Shown here piece after piece: positions 49,170-59,830 of a stretch of 64,000 bases of DNA. The notes below the pieces were generated by a model. It worked only from the letters and a program-made list of their open reading frames with translations, had not been told where the DNA came from and searched no databases. Origin of the DNA: Nectonema munidae (Eukaryota > Nematomorpha > Nectonematoida > Nectonematidae); NCBI GenBank assembly GCA_030549495.1, contig JAUIRK010000012.1, forward strand, positions 1 through 64,000, in the 5' to 3' direction. Position 1 is the first letter of the stretch; each line of letters opens with the position of its first letter. Both the position numbers and the translations under genes were made by a program.

Positions 49170-51860
49170 AAAAAATGTCAGGAAGTAAACGAATTATTTC
49201 TAAAGCTAAAATTTTTTTATTTATTAATAAAAATAAGTTACTTGAAAATGGATTTTGCATGGTTCTATTATATAACTACTCATTTTGCATCAGTTCTATT
49301 ATATAACTACAAAACATAAGTTTATTTATAAGTTTATCGAATATATTCAATTCATCATTCAAAGTTAACGCCCGTTAAAAGTTCTTTATGAAAAAAAATA
49401 TAGGCACAATTTTCACCCACCCAAAATCTTATTATTACAAAATTTTGTGAAGGATCAAAAGCTATAAGCACAGCACTGGTTGGAAGCAATAACATTTGAT
49501 CCTAAATTTCTCTTAGCGGATTCGTGAAATTCAAATGTATATTTTTTTATTTTTAAAATGGAATCTTTTCTTTGTAGTTATCATCAAAATTTTGTGAGGT
49601 ACTTATGAAAAGAAGGAGCAGGTATGTTTTATACAATATTACGACTCCATTTTACATTTCAATTCTTCGAGTGCTTGCATACGGTAGCTTTGCACTAGGT
49701 TTTCAATGATAGTATAAATGATGAGCTATGATTCTAAAACTTCTTTTTTGTTGAAAATAATCAAAATATTTTTGTTCATTTTGTAAATAAGTCTACCATT
49801 GAACATAAACTTTGAATTGAAGTGAAATTATATCTTACTTTTAAAATTTCCGTTTGCTTGGTGTGTATTTAAAGCATACTATATCTGAGTATGGAAAAGA
49901 TGTATTATAATGGCACACCAAATATCTAACATCAGAGGTCTGGCAAGATCTCTGGGAGACAACTTCCAGAACTTATTATAGTTAAATTTCCGAAACTTGA
50001 TAAAACCGAAACTTGTGATAACTGAACTCTTCACATATCACCTAAATTTTTTAATTAAATTATATATATACTGAGCCTTTTAAAAACCGAAACTGGCTTA
50101 TTCTGAATACCGAAATAATTTGAAACCGAAATATATTTTCCAATACGTTCCTACCTTTTTTTTAGTTCGTAACGTTTATCTAATACAATGGATTTTCTTA
50201 TTCCTGTTCCACCTTCTAGCGATGTGTAATAGCTACAGTAGACATGCTTTGTTATGAAAAGGCTGTTGTCAATACAAATGTGATGCACAAATCAGTTTGT
50301 GACAGCTAATGATGTGACATAGCTGAGTAGAATGGACCAATAGGGCAATAGAAAGAGTTTACTCTGCATTTGATTGGGAAAATAAACAGAAATACCATGT
50401 TGATCACTTTGATTACATCATTTGCTAGTTTGCAATAAATCCACTCCTATTATATAACTACGACACATAAGTTTTACGTAAAGCTTTTATTTGACATTAT
50501 ATTCTCAGTCCTCTGTTTTTGGTTCTTTTCCTTCATTTTAAAGTCTTTTCAGCCTATATGTCTCCACCTATAAAAATGCTCTCATGAATAGCTAAATTTT
50601 AAAAACAATTAAATTTAATTAAAGATGCTTTTTCATAACCTAAACCTACCCAAAAATACCTTAGCAAAAAATATGGCGTTGGAATAAGTACTGTATCAGA
50701 TATTTTGAAAAAAAAAATTTTATTTATCTCATTTTGAAAATTATGCTTCTAACGACAAAAATAGTGTAACATTTAAATCTAACTATGAAGAAATCAATGA
50801 TCTTACATGGACATGATTTTAACAAGCAAACTCAATATGTAAAGCCTGCAAGCCTTGTAATGTTTTTAATTGTGATGAAAGGGGGTCATATTTTCGTGAT
50901 ATGCCTGGAAAGGTATCCGGTAATTTCATCGTGGTAACTTCATCGTGGAAATTTCATCGTATAGTAAATTCGTCGTGATGCAATACATCGTTGGTATTTT
51001 CATCGTATAGTATTTTCATCGTATAGGGATTACATCGCGAGATTTATGGATTGTCAATGATTTTGAAAATCGTGACCTAAATATTGATTACCTTAAAGGT
51101 TTTTTTTTTAATTATTTCTATTTTTCAAATTTGTAATGAATTAGTTATCTCAATAATCTTTTTGAAATATGGAATAATTTATTACATATATAAATTGGTA
51201 TTTTTTTCTTAAAAATAAAGTTTTTTATTAAAAAAACATGATTATTTTTAGATATAATATACCAAATAATGACTGAAAAGTCGAAGGTTAAAATAGGTTA
51301 GGGGGATTTTTATGAAACTAAAAAAACTTACATATTATTTTTTTAATTAAATTTGATACTTTTTTTTAATTTTCCTTAAATATTAAGAAATTTAAACATA
51401 TTTCAAGGCTATTTAAGTCAGAAAGAGATATTGTTTTATTTTGTCATTTTAGCCTAATAATATGAAAACCTTATATTTAAGAATTAGTTTTTTAATGTTA
51501 TTAAGAACATTTACAAAAGTTCGTAATAAACTTAAAAAAATTATAAAGGGATATTTACAAAAAAACATTGAGCGTCAAGCATAAAATTAGACGATGTAAT
51601 CACTGCACGATGAAAATACTTGACGATGAAAATACCGACGATGTATTGAATCACGATGAATTTACCATGCGATGAAACTACCACGATGAAGTAAAATGAA
51701 TAATTACGGCGATGAAATTACAGTGAACCGGGTGCAAAGACACTTGCTGTAAAATGTGAGAAATGTAATGGTGGAAGGACTTCTAGAGATCGTTTAACTA
51801 TAATGCTTGCTTGTAGTCAAACAGGTGAAAAACTTTCATTATTTGTTTATCTTCTTTAAG
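49170..51860 (+). mobile_element. Tigger-like element, interrupted
   Basis: Plus-strand pieces of one transposase in order: MSGSKRIISKAKIF at 49175, the CENP-B-type helix-turn-helix LAKKYGVGISTVSDILKKK at 50660-50715, VFNCDE and GSYFRDMPGK at 50865-50912, then, after an 823-bp insertion, TLAVKCEKCNGGRTSRDRLT followed by IMLACSQTGEKL at 51740-51835. This matches the Tigger order (HTH, NxDETG, KxxKxRLT, GEKL). The gap 49215-50640 is foreign to the transposase and flanked by CTATTATATAACTAC words, suggesting another insertion. Stops and shifts make it inactive. Confidence 0.65.
50913..51735. mobile_element. 823-bp element with iterated CATCG terminal repeats
   Basis: Inserted into the Tigger transposase between GGAAAG and ACACTT. 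AAAG is duplicated (50909-50912 and 51736-51739), and removing the element restores the PGKTLAVK frame. The arms (about 50913-51040 and 51595-51735) are inverted copies, each with eight CATCG-centred words of TTCATCGT type spaced roughly 13-18 bp apart. Ends are GTATCCGGTAATTTCATCG and, from the right, GCACCCGG, then a 7-base insert, then TAATTTCATCG. The centre is AT-rich and non-coding, so it is non-autonomous. The superfamily was not identified. Confidence 0.8.
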
Positions 51861-51963
51861 TTGGTTTGCACAGATTTGACATAAAAATAGTAAAATACAA
51901 AAAAAGCATGTTTAAAATAAAACCTTTCAAACAATATTTTACATACATATTGAAAGCACCATT

Positions 51964-52385
51964 TCAAAATTCAAAGTTCAAAACACTTAACTTGAGATTT
52001 AATCTTGAGGACTCCTTTTTGAAGATATTGCAAGCTTGATTTGGTGAAAATGTTCCGTCTTTTAAGTATGCGCATAGACATTTATTAAATCTATTACGAA
52101 AACCTAGACAATTGAGCTTATATATAAGTACGCTATGATTGACAAAATGTAAAACTTTGGAGAAATTTAAAAATATATCAATAGTTAACACAGATGTCAG
52201 ATATAAGACTAAGAAATGCATGCTCTGTTTATTTGTGTTCAATAAAGCAATTAATAAAGATTTATTGAAAAAAATGTTCAAATATGTTGGAAAAACTTGA
52301 TAATATGGATACTGGCTTGGATAATATATCATAGAAGATATAGATGAAATATATATTAAAATATCCAAACTGAAAAGCAAATACT
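51964..52385 (-). mobile_element. LINE reverse-transcriptase fragment
   Basis: A 138-codon open minus-strand frame with FFNKSLLIALLNTNKQSMHF, then IDIFLNFSKVLHFVNHSVLI and YKLNCLGFRNRFNKCLCAYL followed by KDG. This is the RT segment with the first Asp region (usual DFSKAFDTVxHxxLLxKLxxxGF). Here the D of DFSKAFD is Asn (NFSKVLH). Long openness suggests moderate age. Both flanking parts of the LINE are missing. Confidence 0.65.
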
Positions 52386-52387
52386 CA

Positions 52388-52570
52388 AATGGTTCGGAAA
52401 TGTTTCCAGAAGTAATAGTGGCGTGCTTGAAAAGAATGCTTTAGAATTAAGTTTTGTAGAAGAGAAAACTTACACCCAAACTAACCTGGAAGAAAAATAT
52501 TAAGAAAGGTATGAAAAGTTTAGGACTTAAACTTGGTGATGAAAAACAGTCTGTATTTGAGACGCAAATC
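52388..52570 (+). mobile_element. RTE-like LINE C-terminal scrap
   Basis: Shifting frames give KWFGNVSRSNSGVLEKNALE and LTWKKNIKKGMKSLGLKL. These correspond to the LRWFGHVxR and TWKKNxKKxMKxLGLK blocks near the end of RTE-like LINEs, as in the 26985-27330 copy. Very short and broken. Confidence 0.5.
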
Positions 52571-52856
52571 AAGATTACTGTAATCTGTTTGTAAATTTTT
52601 TTAACAGATATACTTTTGTTGGCAAAAAATATTGAATTTTTATACTACTCTAATTTGCTTAGAACATATATATTATTCTTTAAATTGAATTATATAAAGA
52701 AAGTAAGAATTTTCTTTTTCACTTGTCTAAAACCGATATAAAAATGTGCAAAACTTTTAATTTTTGTTCTATTTTTTATTAGAAAAATATTTTTCTGAGA
52801 ACTTTTTCAAATATTTTATGTTTTTGTTTATCAATTCTCTTTATTCAATGCGATAG

Positions 52857-53302
52857 AAAGAGCTGCAAGACTTTGCCTCATCCCGCTTGAACTATTTCCA
52901 CAAGCCGCCCATGAGCCTGCCCCATCCAACATCTCTTCCCGCGGTGAAGCCACACAAGGCGCTGATGCAGTCGCTGATGGCTTCCTCGGATTCAAATCTA
53001 CCCAGCACCGCTTTCTCTTCCTCCTACCCGTCAACTTTGGCAGGTGCCTCAAATCAAGTCAACATCCTTTCGTCATCCTTCCCCCCAAATTCCCTCACTC
53101 CATCAATATCATCACCATCTCCATCCTCCTCCTCCAGTGTGAATAATGGCGACAAAAGCGACTCATCCACCAGTCAGCCTTCCTCAACATCAGCCAATAC
53201 CAAGGGTCTACCTAAGATTGCTCAAATAAACAAGTTGATTGCTCCAGTGCATATAGATGTAGGCGGAATCACTTACACCACAACTCTTTCTTCCCTGACC
53301 AA
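52857..53302 (+). CDS. KCTD15-like: Exon D: Ser-rich linker and start of the KCTD T1/BTB domain
   Basis: Acceptor TTCAATGCGATAG|AAAGAG at 52856 is the one that fits exon C (phase 0). It yields 148 codons plus AA, ending before a GTACAT donor. The exon product starts KELQDFASSRLNYFHKPPMS and has no Met before residue 19 (ATG 52911), the only possible start if this were a separate gene. Residues 41-115 are a Ser/Pro/Thr-rich linker. Residues 117-149 read GLPKIAQINKLIAPVHIDVG, then GITYTTTLSSLTK, which aligns with KCTD15 (AQLTKSNAPVHIDVGG and SSLATLTK). VHIDVGG is the first strand of the T1/BTB fold. GC content is far above the flanks. Confidence 0.85.
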
Positions 53303-53724
53303 GTACATCTTTTTGTTCAGTAAAAACGGATTTGTGCGCCACAAATACAAGGGATTAGGCTTGAAAGTCGCTTCAACCAAACGATTTTGGCACTGAAACC
53401 TTCTAATAACTTTTATGCTCTCTTTATGCAAGAGGGATATTTCAAGACACTATAATTGGTACCATTATTAAATTTTTAAGTAAAAATATCATCAAATCGT
53501 CCATATTTATTGTTAATTCTTTGACTTATTTAACAATAAACTCTGCCATTACCAAATAATTTTAAGCCTTGAAAAAATATTTAAGTTAAAATTTTTCTTT
53601 AAAAAAAGTACAAAATAATTTAATGAACTTTTTTTTAATTTCAATTTTTTTTTATTCATAATTAAAATAAGAAATTGCATACGTATGAATTTTTTTTAGA
53701 AAATTTAATTTTATAATGCGCTCT
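53303..53724 (+). other. Intron start, AT-rich
   Basis: Begins with the GTACAT donor. Read-through of the frame stops at 53396. Nothing else seen. Confidence 0.5.
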
Positions 53725-54180
53725 GAATCAAAAGGACTTATATGTGCTGATTTTTACATTTCCTGATAGTGCATTAGAGGATATTGGAAATTTTGAGGGT
53801 GATTTGCCAGTTGTGATCATCATACCTTTTGAAATAGAAAAAGGAATAGATAGTGAAGAAGAATACAATGATAATATCTAGCATGAAAAAAATTTACCTA
53901 AACACATATGTGCTGATTTGCAAGTAGTGGAGTGTAGAGAAAATAAAATTAAGAAGATAAGAATGTCATTTGGGAAAAAGAATAGACCTGTATGAAATTT
54001 TAAACCTCTACTTAAATTGTTTGGCTACATTATTGAAGAAACGAGTTTATATGCGAAGAGGCAAAAAACGAACGTAATTTTGAGATAAATATGCGTGAAA
54101 TGCAGCAGTTTTTGCGTTTGATTCTGTTGAATGGTATTCGCGTCTTACCTTTAGAAAATGATTGTTGGTCCTTATGATTC
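53725..54180 (+). pseudogene. piggyBac transposase N-terminal relic
   Basis: Plus-strand pieces include an acidic stretch (IEKGIDSEEEYNDNI) and, at 54015-54140, LFGYIIEETSLYAKRQKTN then a segment like MREMQQFLRLILLNGIRVLP. These match the N-terminal piggyBac pattern (F-x2-IIxxTNxYA, then Exxx(F/L)xGIxLxMG). It lacks the catalytic region. It lies inside the KCTD intron, in the sense orientation. Confidence 0.55.
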
Positions 54181-55380
54181 TTTTTTCTCCAATTTTCTCA
54201 GAAATAATGCCTTGGAACCAATTTTTAAGGGTATATTCATCTTGCTGACAATCAAAATTTAGTTCAGTTAAGAGTTGCTAAAGTTTAACTTTTTTAGATA
54301 TGTTGAAAAATCAATTACAAAGTGTAATTTAAAAAAAACAAAAAATTGTACCTTTAAAATTTAGAACATGTCACTTAACCTAAACTAATTTTAATATAAA
54401 ATTGAGATATATTACGTAGGTATGTAAAGTCAATAAAATTTCAATTTATATGCAGTCAAAATTAGTCCAAAAATATTTAAATACTTTTTTGGCATTTCTA
54501 GGATTTCTACTTCCTTAACAAAATTTTTAAAATGTATTTGTAACAAAAAAGTAAAATTAAAACCAATGAAGCTTAACGGTTTAATTGTAAAATTTTTGTC
54601 ATTTAAATTTTCTCCAAAAGAATTCAACGCATACCGCCTTAGAAGAAACTTCAATGAAAGAAAACTCTGAAAAAACTGGAAAAAGAACAATGAAGAAAAA
54701 TATTGTGATTTATTGCTAAGCGCCAATTTAAGTTGTTGTGCTATTCAAGAAAAAAAAAAGTGTATAAAGTACCCATGAATTTGGACTCATCTTTTCACCT
54801 TTTGTTTAAAAATATTCAAAAGATACATTTTAGCTGTGAGATAGTGTTTAGTGTAGTGCATTTCCTCAATATAATAAATGCATTTCAATTTCCCATAATC
54901 TTTATACCAGCAGATTATTGAAACCCTTTCAATTATTTGTTCGAAGTTTATGCCTTTGGATGAAAATTTAAAAATTACAAAAATTTTATGTTTGAAAAAA
55001 TAAAAACCTATCAGAAAAAACATATTTTTCATTAGACAGTTTTACAATTTTTTATTTGTATATACTTCAAATTTATGTTCCTTATTTTGTTTTTATAACT
55101 ATAATAAAATTTATTTTTTCTTAGAAATAATATAAAACATAAAAATATTATTTTGTGCTTAGATGGCGTTAACATTATTTAATTTTTTTGTGGAAATTAT
55201 TTTTCAAAAGAGTTTTCATTGAATCAATCATGTTAATTATTATCAAAGATATTAATTAACATGAATATATTTGCAAAAAATATTAAAGAATATAAAAAAA
55301 ATTTTTTTAATGGATTTTTTTATAATGACTATGGTGTAAATAACTTGATTAAAAAATATGAATGTAATATTACAAAAAAT
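54181..55380 (+). other. AT-rich intron
   Basis: No gene or element recognised. Several short frames have no family signature. Confidence 0.45.
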
Positions 55381-55486
55381 TTCCTCCGGTTGGGGTGTGC
55401 TCTCGCGGCGCGTTTCTGTGGGTAGTTAATAATCTCTCTCTCAACAAAATTTTTTTTTCTTTCCTGGGGGGGGTTCGCTTGGGTTG

Positions 55487-55517
<31 letters not shown>

Positions 55518-55680
55518 TTAATAAATATATTTTAAAATATAAAATATAATATATATGTTTTTTTTTTTGGGGGGAGGGGTGGGGGGGGGGGGGGGGGGGG
55601 GGGGGGGTAGGGTTTGGGCTTGGCCTCCCCGGGCGGCCCGCGGGGCGGGGGAGGGGGGGGGAAAAAACCAAAAAAAACAT
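55381..55680. other. Homopolymer block, probable sequencing/assembly artefact
   Basis: T runs of about 27, G runs of about 20 and a GC-only patch (CCCCGGGCGGCCCGCGGGGC) occur abruptly in otherwise AT-rich intron. Poly-G of this kind is a common short-read error product. The Pro-rich minus-strand frame over it should be ignored. Confidence 0.7.
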
Positions 55681-56541
55681 AATTAATTAATTAATTAAAA
55701 AAATTACCTTTATATACTCAATAGTTCAAATATATGGTCCGTACTGCGAGTGTTTAAAGAGCCCTCAATTTATTATGAAAAACGTGCTCTCCTTTTTTTG
55801 ATTTCTTATCTTAAGAAATCATTTTTGTCTTCTATAATCGATGCTACAAGAGATCAATGAGATAAAAAAGTCCGAAAATTTCTCGATTTCTCAAATTACA
55901 AAATTGCCAAGTTTCGATATGAAAAATAGAACGATACTTTTAAAAATTTAAGAAATTACTGGTAAAAGATAGAAATAAAAAACTTTTAGGTTAATTTTTC
56001 CTCGTCCAGCTAATAGGTAAATTGCCATTACCTTTATGAATTACTTTCTATACCATTTGATTGGTCCATGATGTCGAAAAATCTTTTGTTTGTGCGAGAA
56101 ATAAAATCTAATTAAAAACTAGAATTAAACACTTTTAAGTCATTTGGAAGATTTCAATATTTAAAGTGTGAAGTTGCATTTGATTAACATGTTTTGCTAA
56201 TTTTCATAAAAATTATGCTTTTAATAAATTGTTATATTTAAAATAAAAAGTAAATAGCCAAATCCTATATAAAAAAATAGGTATGTATTATGTACACATA
56301 TGTAATTTTTTTGTTTCCTTATTGCATGACCAAGTAACAATGGATTTTATTATTTTGACGCTGCTTATATGTGCCAAATTTGACTTTATAATCAATTTTA
56401 AAACACATCTGTTGGAAGAAAATAAATTTACAAAAATTCTTTTATTCAGGTTAATAATAGGTAAAGTGTATTTATGAAAATCCTGTCAAATTTCAGCACT
56501 CAAAAAAATATTAAAATATTTATGTTTTGTTGTACTTTTAG

Positions 56542-56891
56542 GTATCCAGAATCCTATCTTTGCAAACTCTTCAATGGAAGTGTGGCCATTGTTTTGGACA
56601 GTTTTAAGCAGAACTACTTCATTGACAGGGATGGCATAATCTTCAGACACATCCTCAATTTCATGAAAAATGATGAATTGATTCTTCCACGGGACTTTTG
56701 CGAGTTTGATCTTTTGCTCAAAGAATCCAAATTCTACAACATAAAGACTCTCGTGCAACTCATCGAAAAGGAGATCCAAGAAAAGTCAAGTAGTTCGAAA
56801 AAGGAATGTCTAGTGGTCACTACGAGTCCAGACGTCGGTGAAGTTATTTATATCAGTGGAAGAAAGCTCACAATTAAACAAATATTTCCAG
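56542..56891 (+). CDS. KCTD15-like: Exon E: core of the KCTD T1/BTB domain
   Basis: Acceptor TGTACTTTTAG|GTATCC completes the split Lys codon (AA|G), giving SLTKYPES as in KCTD1/15. Ends at CCAG|GTAGGT (phase 1). It encodes residues 150-265 of the KCTD part: YPESYLCKLFNGSVAIVLDS, FKQNYFIDRDGIIFRHILNF, then LLKESKFYNIKTLVQLIEKE. The IVLDS-x-K-Q-x-YFIDRDG block is nearly identical to KCTD1/15 and diagnostic of that subfamily. After the BTB comes CLVVTTSPDVGEVIYISGRK, the start of the conserved C-terminal domain. KCTD1/15 proteins form pentamers through this BTB and in vertebrates inhibit AP-2 transcription factors. The role here is inferred by homology. Confidence 0.93.
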
Positions 56892-57958
56892 GTAGGTTTA
56901 ACGCTTTAATCAATAAATACACTTTTTTATATAACATAATTTGACATAAAAGTAAACCAAAGACAAAACTGCAAAACTAAAAACTTGGGCAAATTTTTCT
57001 TCCCAAAATTTGATATTTCTTCGTTTTTTACCAATTATAAAGTTAGATTAATGTATATTTTATTTTTTCCTATATATGAAATGTGGTATAATTATATACT
57101 AATTTTTTTATTTTATACGTAAAGGGCGGAAGGATCATTTTTTTTGAAAGAAAAGTAATAAAAAAAAACAGTTTCTAACAAATTTATTATCAAGTGACAC
57201 GAAACTTGGAATCCACGAGTCTTTATCAATTTAAAATACTTAATGTAGTAGGAATTGTTGAATGCTTTGAAGTAAAAGGATTAACTTTATGCTACTTAAG
57301 AAAAAAAAAAATCTCAAAAAGATCTAATGCTGACCTTCATCCAACTCTCCTTGCTCTCTCTTCAATAAACATTTCCCTAAGTTGCTCTCTGAAATATTTA
57401 AAAAATTAAATTACTTTATAATTTATTATCAATTTGTGCAGCGTCTTTAAAAATTTCAAGGGATATAGGAGATAAAACAGCCCTTCTCGACCTCAGACTT
57501 TCAAATTAAAAATCCTACTGATTTTTTGGTTGGATCTTGGAATGCATCTCTTTTGAACAATCGTATTCACTTGGTTCAACCTTTTCAAATCATTTAACAC
57601 AATGCTCCCAATTTTTTTGTGATCGAGTACCACTTGCAAGAAGAAGAAACTTTCAATTTTAACTAAATTCTTAAAGTATAAAAGTTTTTGAGAAAAAAGG
57701 TAGATATATTTTAAATCATGTTCTGGTCACAATCGATATATTTTTTAACGATTGGCACGTGAATCACTGTTCCCAAATACGATAAAGAAATACCTTATTT
57801 GCAAATAATTGGTCTTTTGTCTCATTTGCTCGAATATCAACAATATTGGAAAGCAACTTACCAGAAATCAAAAAACCAAAATCACCATACCGGCGACCGT
57901 TCTAAATGCTGCCATTTCTTTGCATTCTTCTGTCGTATAGCAACATTTTTCTTGATAG
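56892..57958 (+). other. Last intron
   Basis: 1.07 kb, GTAGGT to TTTTTCTTGATAG. No element was recognised. Confidence 0.75.
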
Positions 57959-58215
57959 AAATTATAGACGTTCTGAATGAGAATAAAAAGATAGCTTGGA
58001 ATGTGAATCAAAACTTCGTCAGCTCCTTCCCACTCAACGGCTACTTCAACACTTTCTTCGTCGAAGTTCTGGAGCGCATTCTTTCCCACAAGTTCGCCTT
58101 GATCTCATCACACAACGCATTTGAGCAGTGTGACAAATCCTGTTGTAAGTACCTTTTTTCCAAAGACATGAGGGTGAATTTCAAACACAGCAACCTTCCA
58201 AATGGCCTTTCTTGA
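57959..58215 (+). CDS. KCTD15-like: Exon F: KCTD1/15 C-terminal domain and stop
   Basis: Acceptor CATTTTTCTTGATAG|AA completes G|AA (Glu). The FPE-IIDVLNENKKIAWN segment then has exactly the same length as KCTD15's FPE-TGDVMCNSVNAGWN, which favours this site over the AG nine bases further on. It continues FVSSFPLNGYFNTFFVEVLE and RILSHKFALISSHNAFEQCD, the C-terminal domain (family: FPLNGY, VQVLERL), and ends at TGA 58213-58215. It supplies residues 267-350. The last 20 residues are unlike vertebrate KCTD15, which ends in a KQEP motif. Exons D, E and F total 1050 coding bases, an exact multiple of three. Confidence 0.92.
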
Positions 58216-58329
58216 TGCTTTGCGCCGTAGAGTAGGCCGACGCATATGTGTATACCCGAATACATGTATGATATTTAATTTTAAGTATCATTTTCATGAG
58301 TGCAGGCACTCTATATATACTAAATGATA

Positions 58330-58335
58330 AATAAA
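58330..58335 (+). terminator. Candidate polyadenylation signal
   Basis: AATAAA, 115 bases after the KCTD stop codon, the first canonical signal downstream. A T-rich stretch follows. It gives a short 3' UTR and lies before the LINE at 58502. Confidence 0.5.
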
Positions 58336-58501
58336 GTTTAATCTTTTTACAAACATTTAGTGTACGGTTTTTATTACCCTGATCCATCCATCACATTTTG
58401 CTTTTTATATCTTTTAATTCTCTGAAAAACAGTCGTAGTCAGGAAGTTTTCGGTCTATCGATATATGATCTTAAATACAGAATTATATATCTCTAGCTCT
58501 T

Positions 58502-59830
58502 ATGAAGGCTTTTAACTCCTGTATTGCAGAAAACATATTCCCAGATACTCTAAAAAATACAAAGATCATTCCAGTATACAAAAGAGGTGATAAAAGTAAG
58601 GTAGGGAATTACAGACCCATTTCTATAGTAAGCTCATTATCAAAGGTATTTGAAAAAATTTTATTTGATCAATTATATACATATTTCTCATACAACAATT
58701 TTCACTCCTATTATCGATTTGGCTTTAAGAAAGGTTCCTCCATTGAAGTTTTACATTCTTATTTTATTAATTCTGTGGTAGACTCACTTGAAAAAAAGAA
58801 GGATGTTTGAGCTCTTTTTTTAGATCTCAGTCAGGCTTTCGATTCCATACCACATTGCTTGCTTCTATCTAAATTGAATTTATATGGATTCTCGAATGCT
58901 TTGTTAAAATTTTTTAAATCTTATTTCAGTAACAGATATCAAACCGTATATATTAATAATTTTATGTCCGAAAAAAGGAGGTAATTTCAGGTGTGCCTCA
59001 AGGGACAATTTTAGCTCCCTTATTTTTAAATATTTTCATGAATGATTTATGGAAGTTCGTCTCAGAGATTGAAGTTATAATGTATGCTGACGATATTACA
59101 TTGCTATTTTCTGATAGGACTTTGATGGTGTCTCTCCTAGATAAAAATATAGCTCTGGTTAAAAATTGGTTTGCCTGTAATAGGTTGTTTTTGAACACTC
59201 AAAAATCAAGATTTGTTTCATTTTCATACCCAAAGATTACTCCAAGTTATGATGAGAAAAACCTATTATCTTTGGGAATTCAAAGAGCATATGAGCATAA
59301 TCTATTAGGTTTAATCATATCCAATGACCTCACTTGAAATCGTCATGTGACATACGTAACTCACAAACTTGCCTATATCTCTGGTATATTTAAGCAAGTC
59401 AAAAAGTTCTTCCCAACCAAAACCTTGCTTCTCTATAAAAGTCTCTTTATCCCTCATCTTAGATACAGTATATTCAACTGGGGCCATACAAACGACTCTA
59501 TTCTTTTTTCACTTCAGAAAAAAACACTTAGAGTGGTTTTTGGTCTTCATCCAATCTCACATACAAACAACATCTTGTACGAAAACTCCTTACTTAAATT
59601 CGAAGATCTATACTATTTGAGTATCTATATTTACATATATAAGTTTTTATACTACATGCCACCACCCCTGTTTGATAATTTTATCACGTTTAACTGGTCA
59701 AAGAACAGAACCTCACCTCGATATATAAGTCAAAGTCACTCCCTTTCTATATCTTCTCAAAGTCGAGGCAATCCTTTTCGTACAAAGTTTCCACTTTTTA
59801 CAATACCAGTGAAACATCTTTTTCCCTAGA
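58502..59830 (+). mobile_element. CR1/Jockey-like LINE, reverse transcriptase
   Basis: The best preserved LINE in the window. It reads NTKIIPVYKRGDKSKVGNYR then PISIVSSLSKVFEKILFDQL (RT block 1-2), ALFLDLSQAFDSIPHCLLLS (first catalytic Asp), GTILAPLFLNIFMNDLW, MYADDITLLF (Y-A-D-D catalytic pair intact), FFPTKTLLLYKSLFIPHLRY then SIFNWG, and a C-terminus ending at 59829. Stops at 58810 and 59337 and a shift near 58985 break it into four open parts. The endonuclease and ORF1 are missing, so it is 5'-truncated and inactive. It lies about 290 bp past the KCTD stop codon, in the same orientation. Confidence 0.88.

Noticed and set aside
55441-55680. Pro-rich minus-strand protein
   Set aside because: Generated by poly-G/poly-T, probably a sequencing artefact.
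57968-58215. Alternative acceptor ATTATAG for the last KCTD exon
   Set aside because: It also keeps frame, but the AG nine bases earlier restores the exact KCTD15 spacing between FPE and WN.
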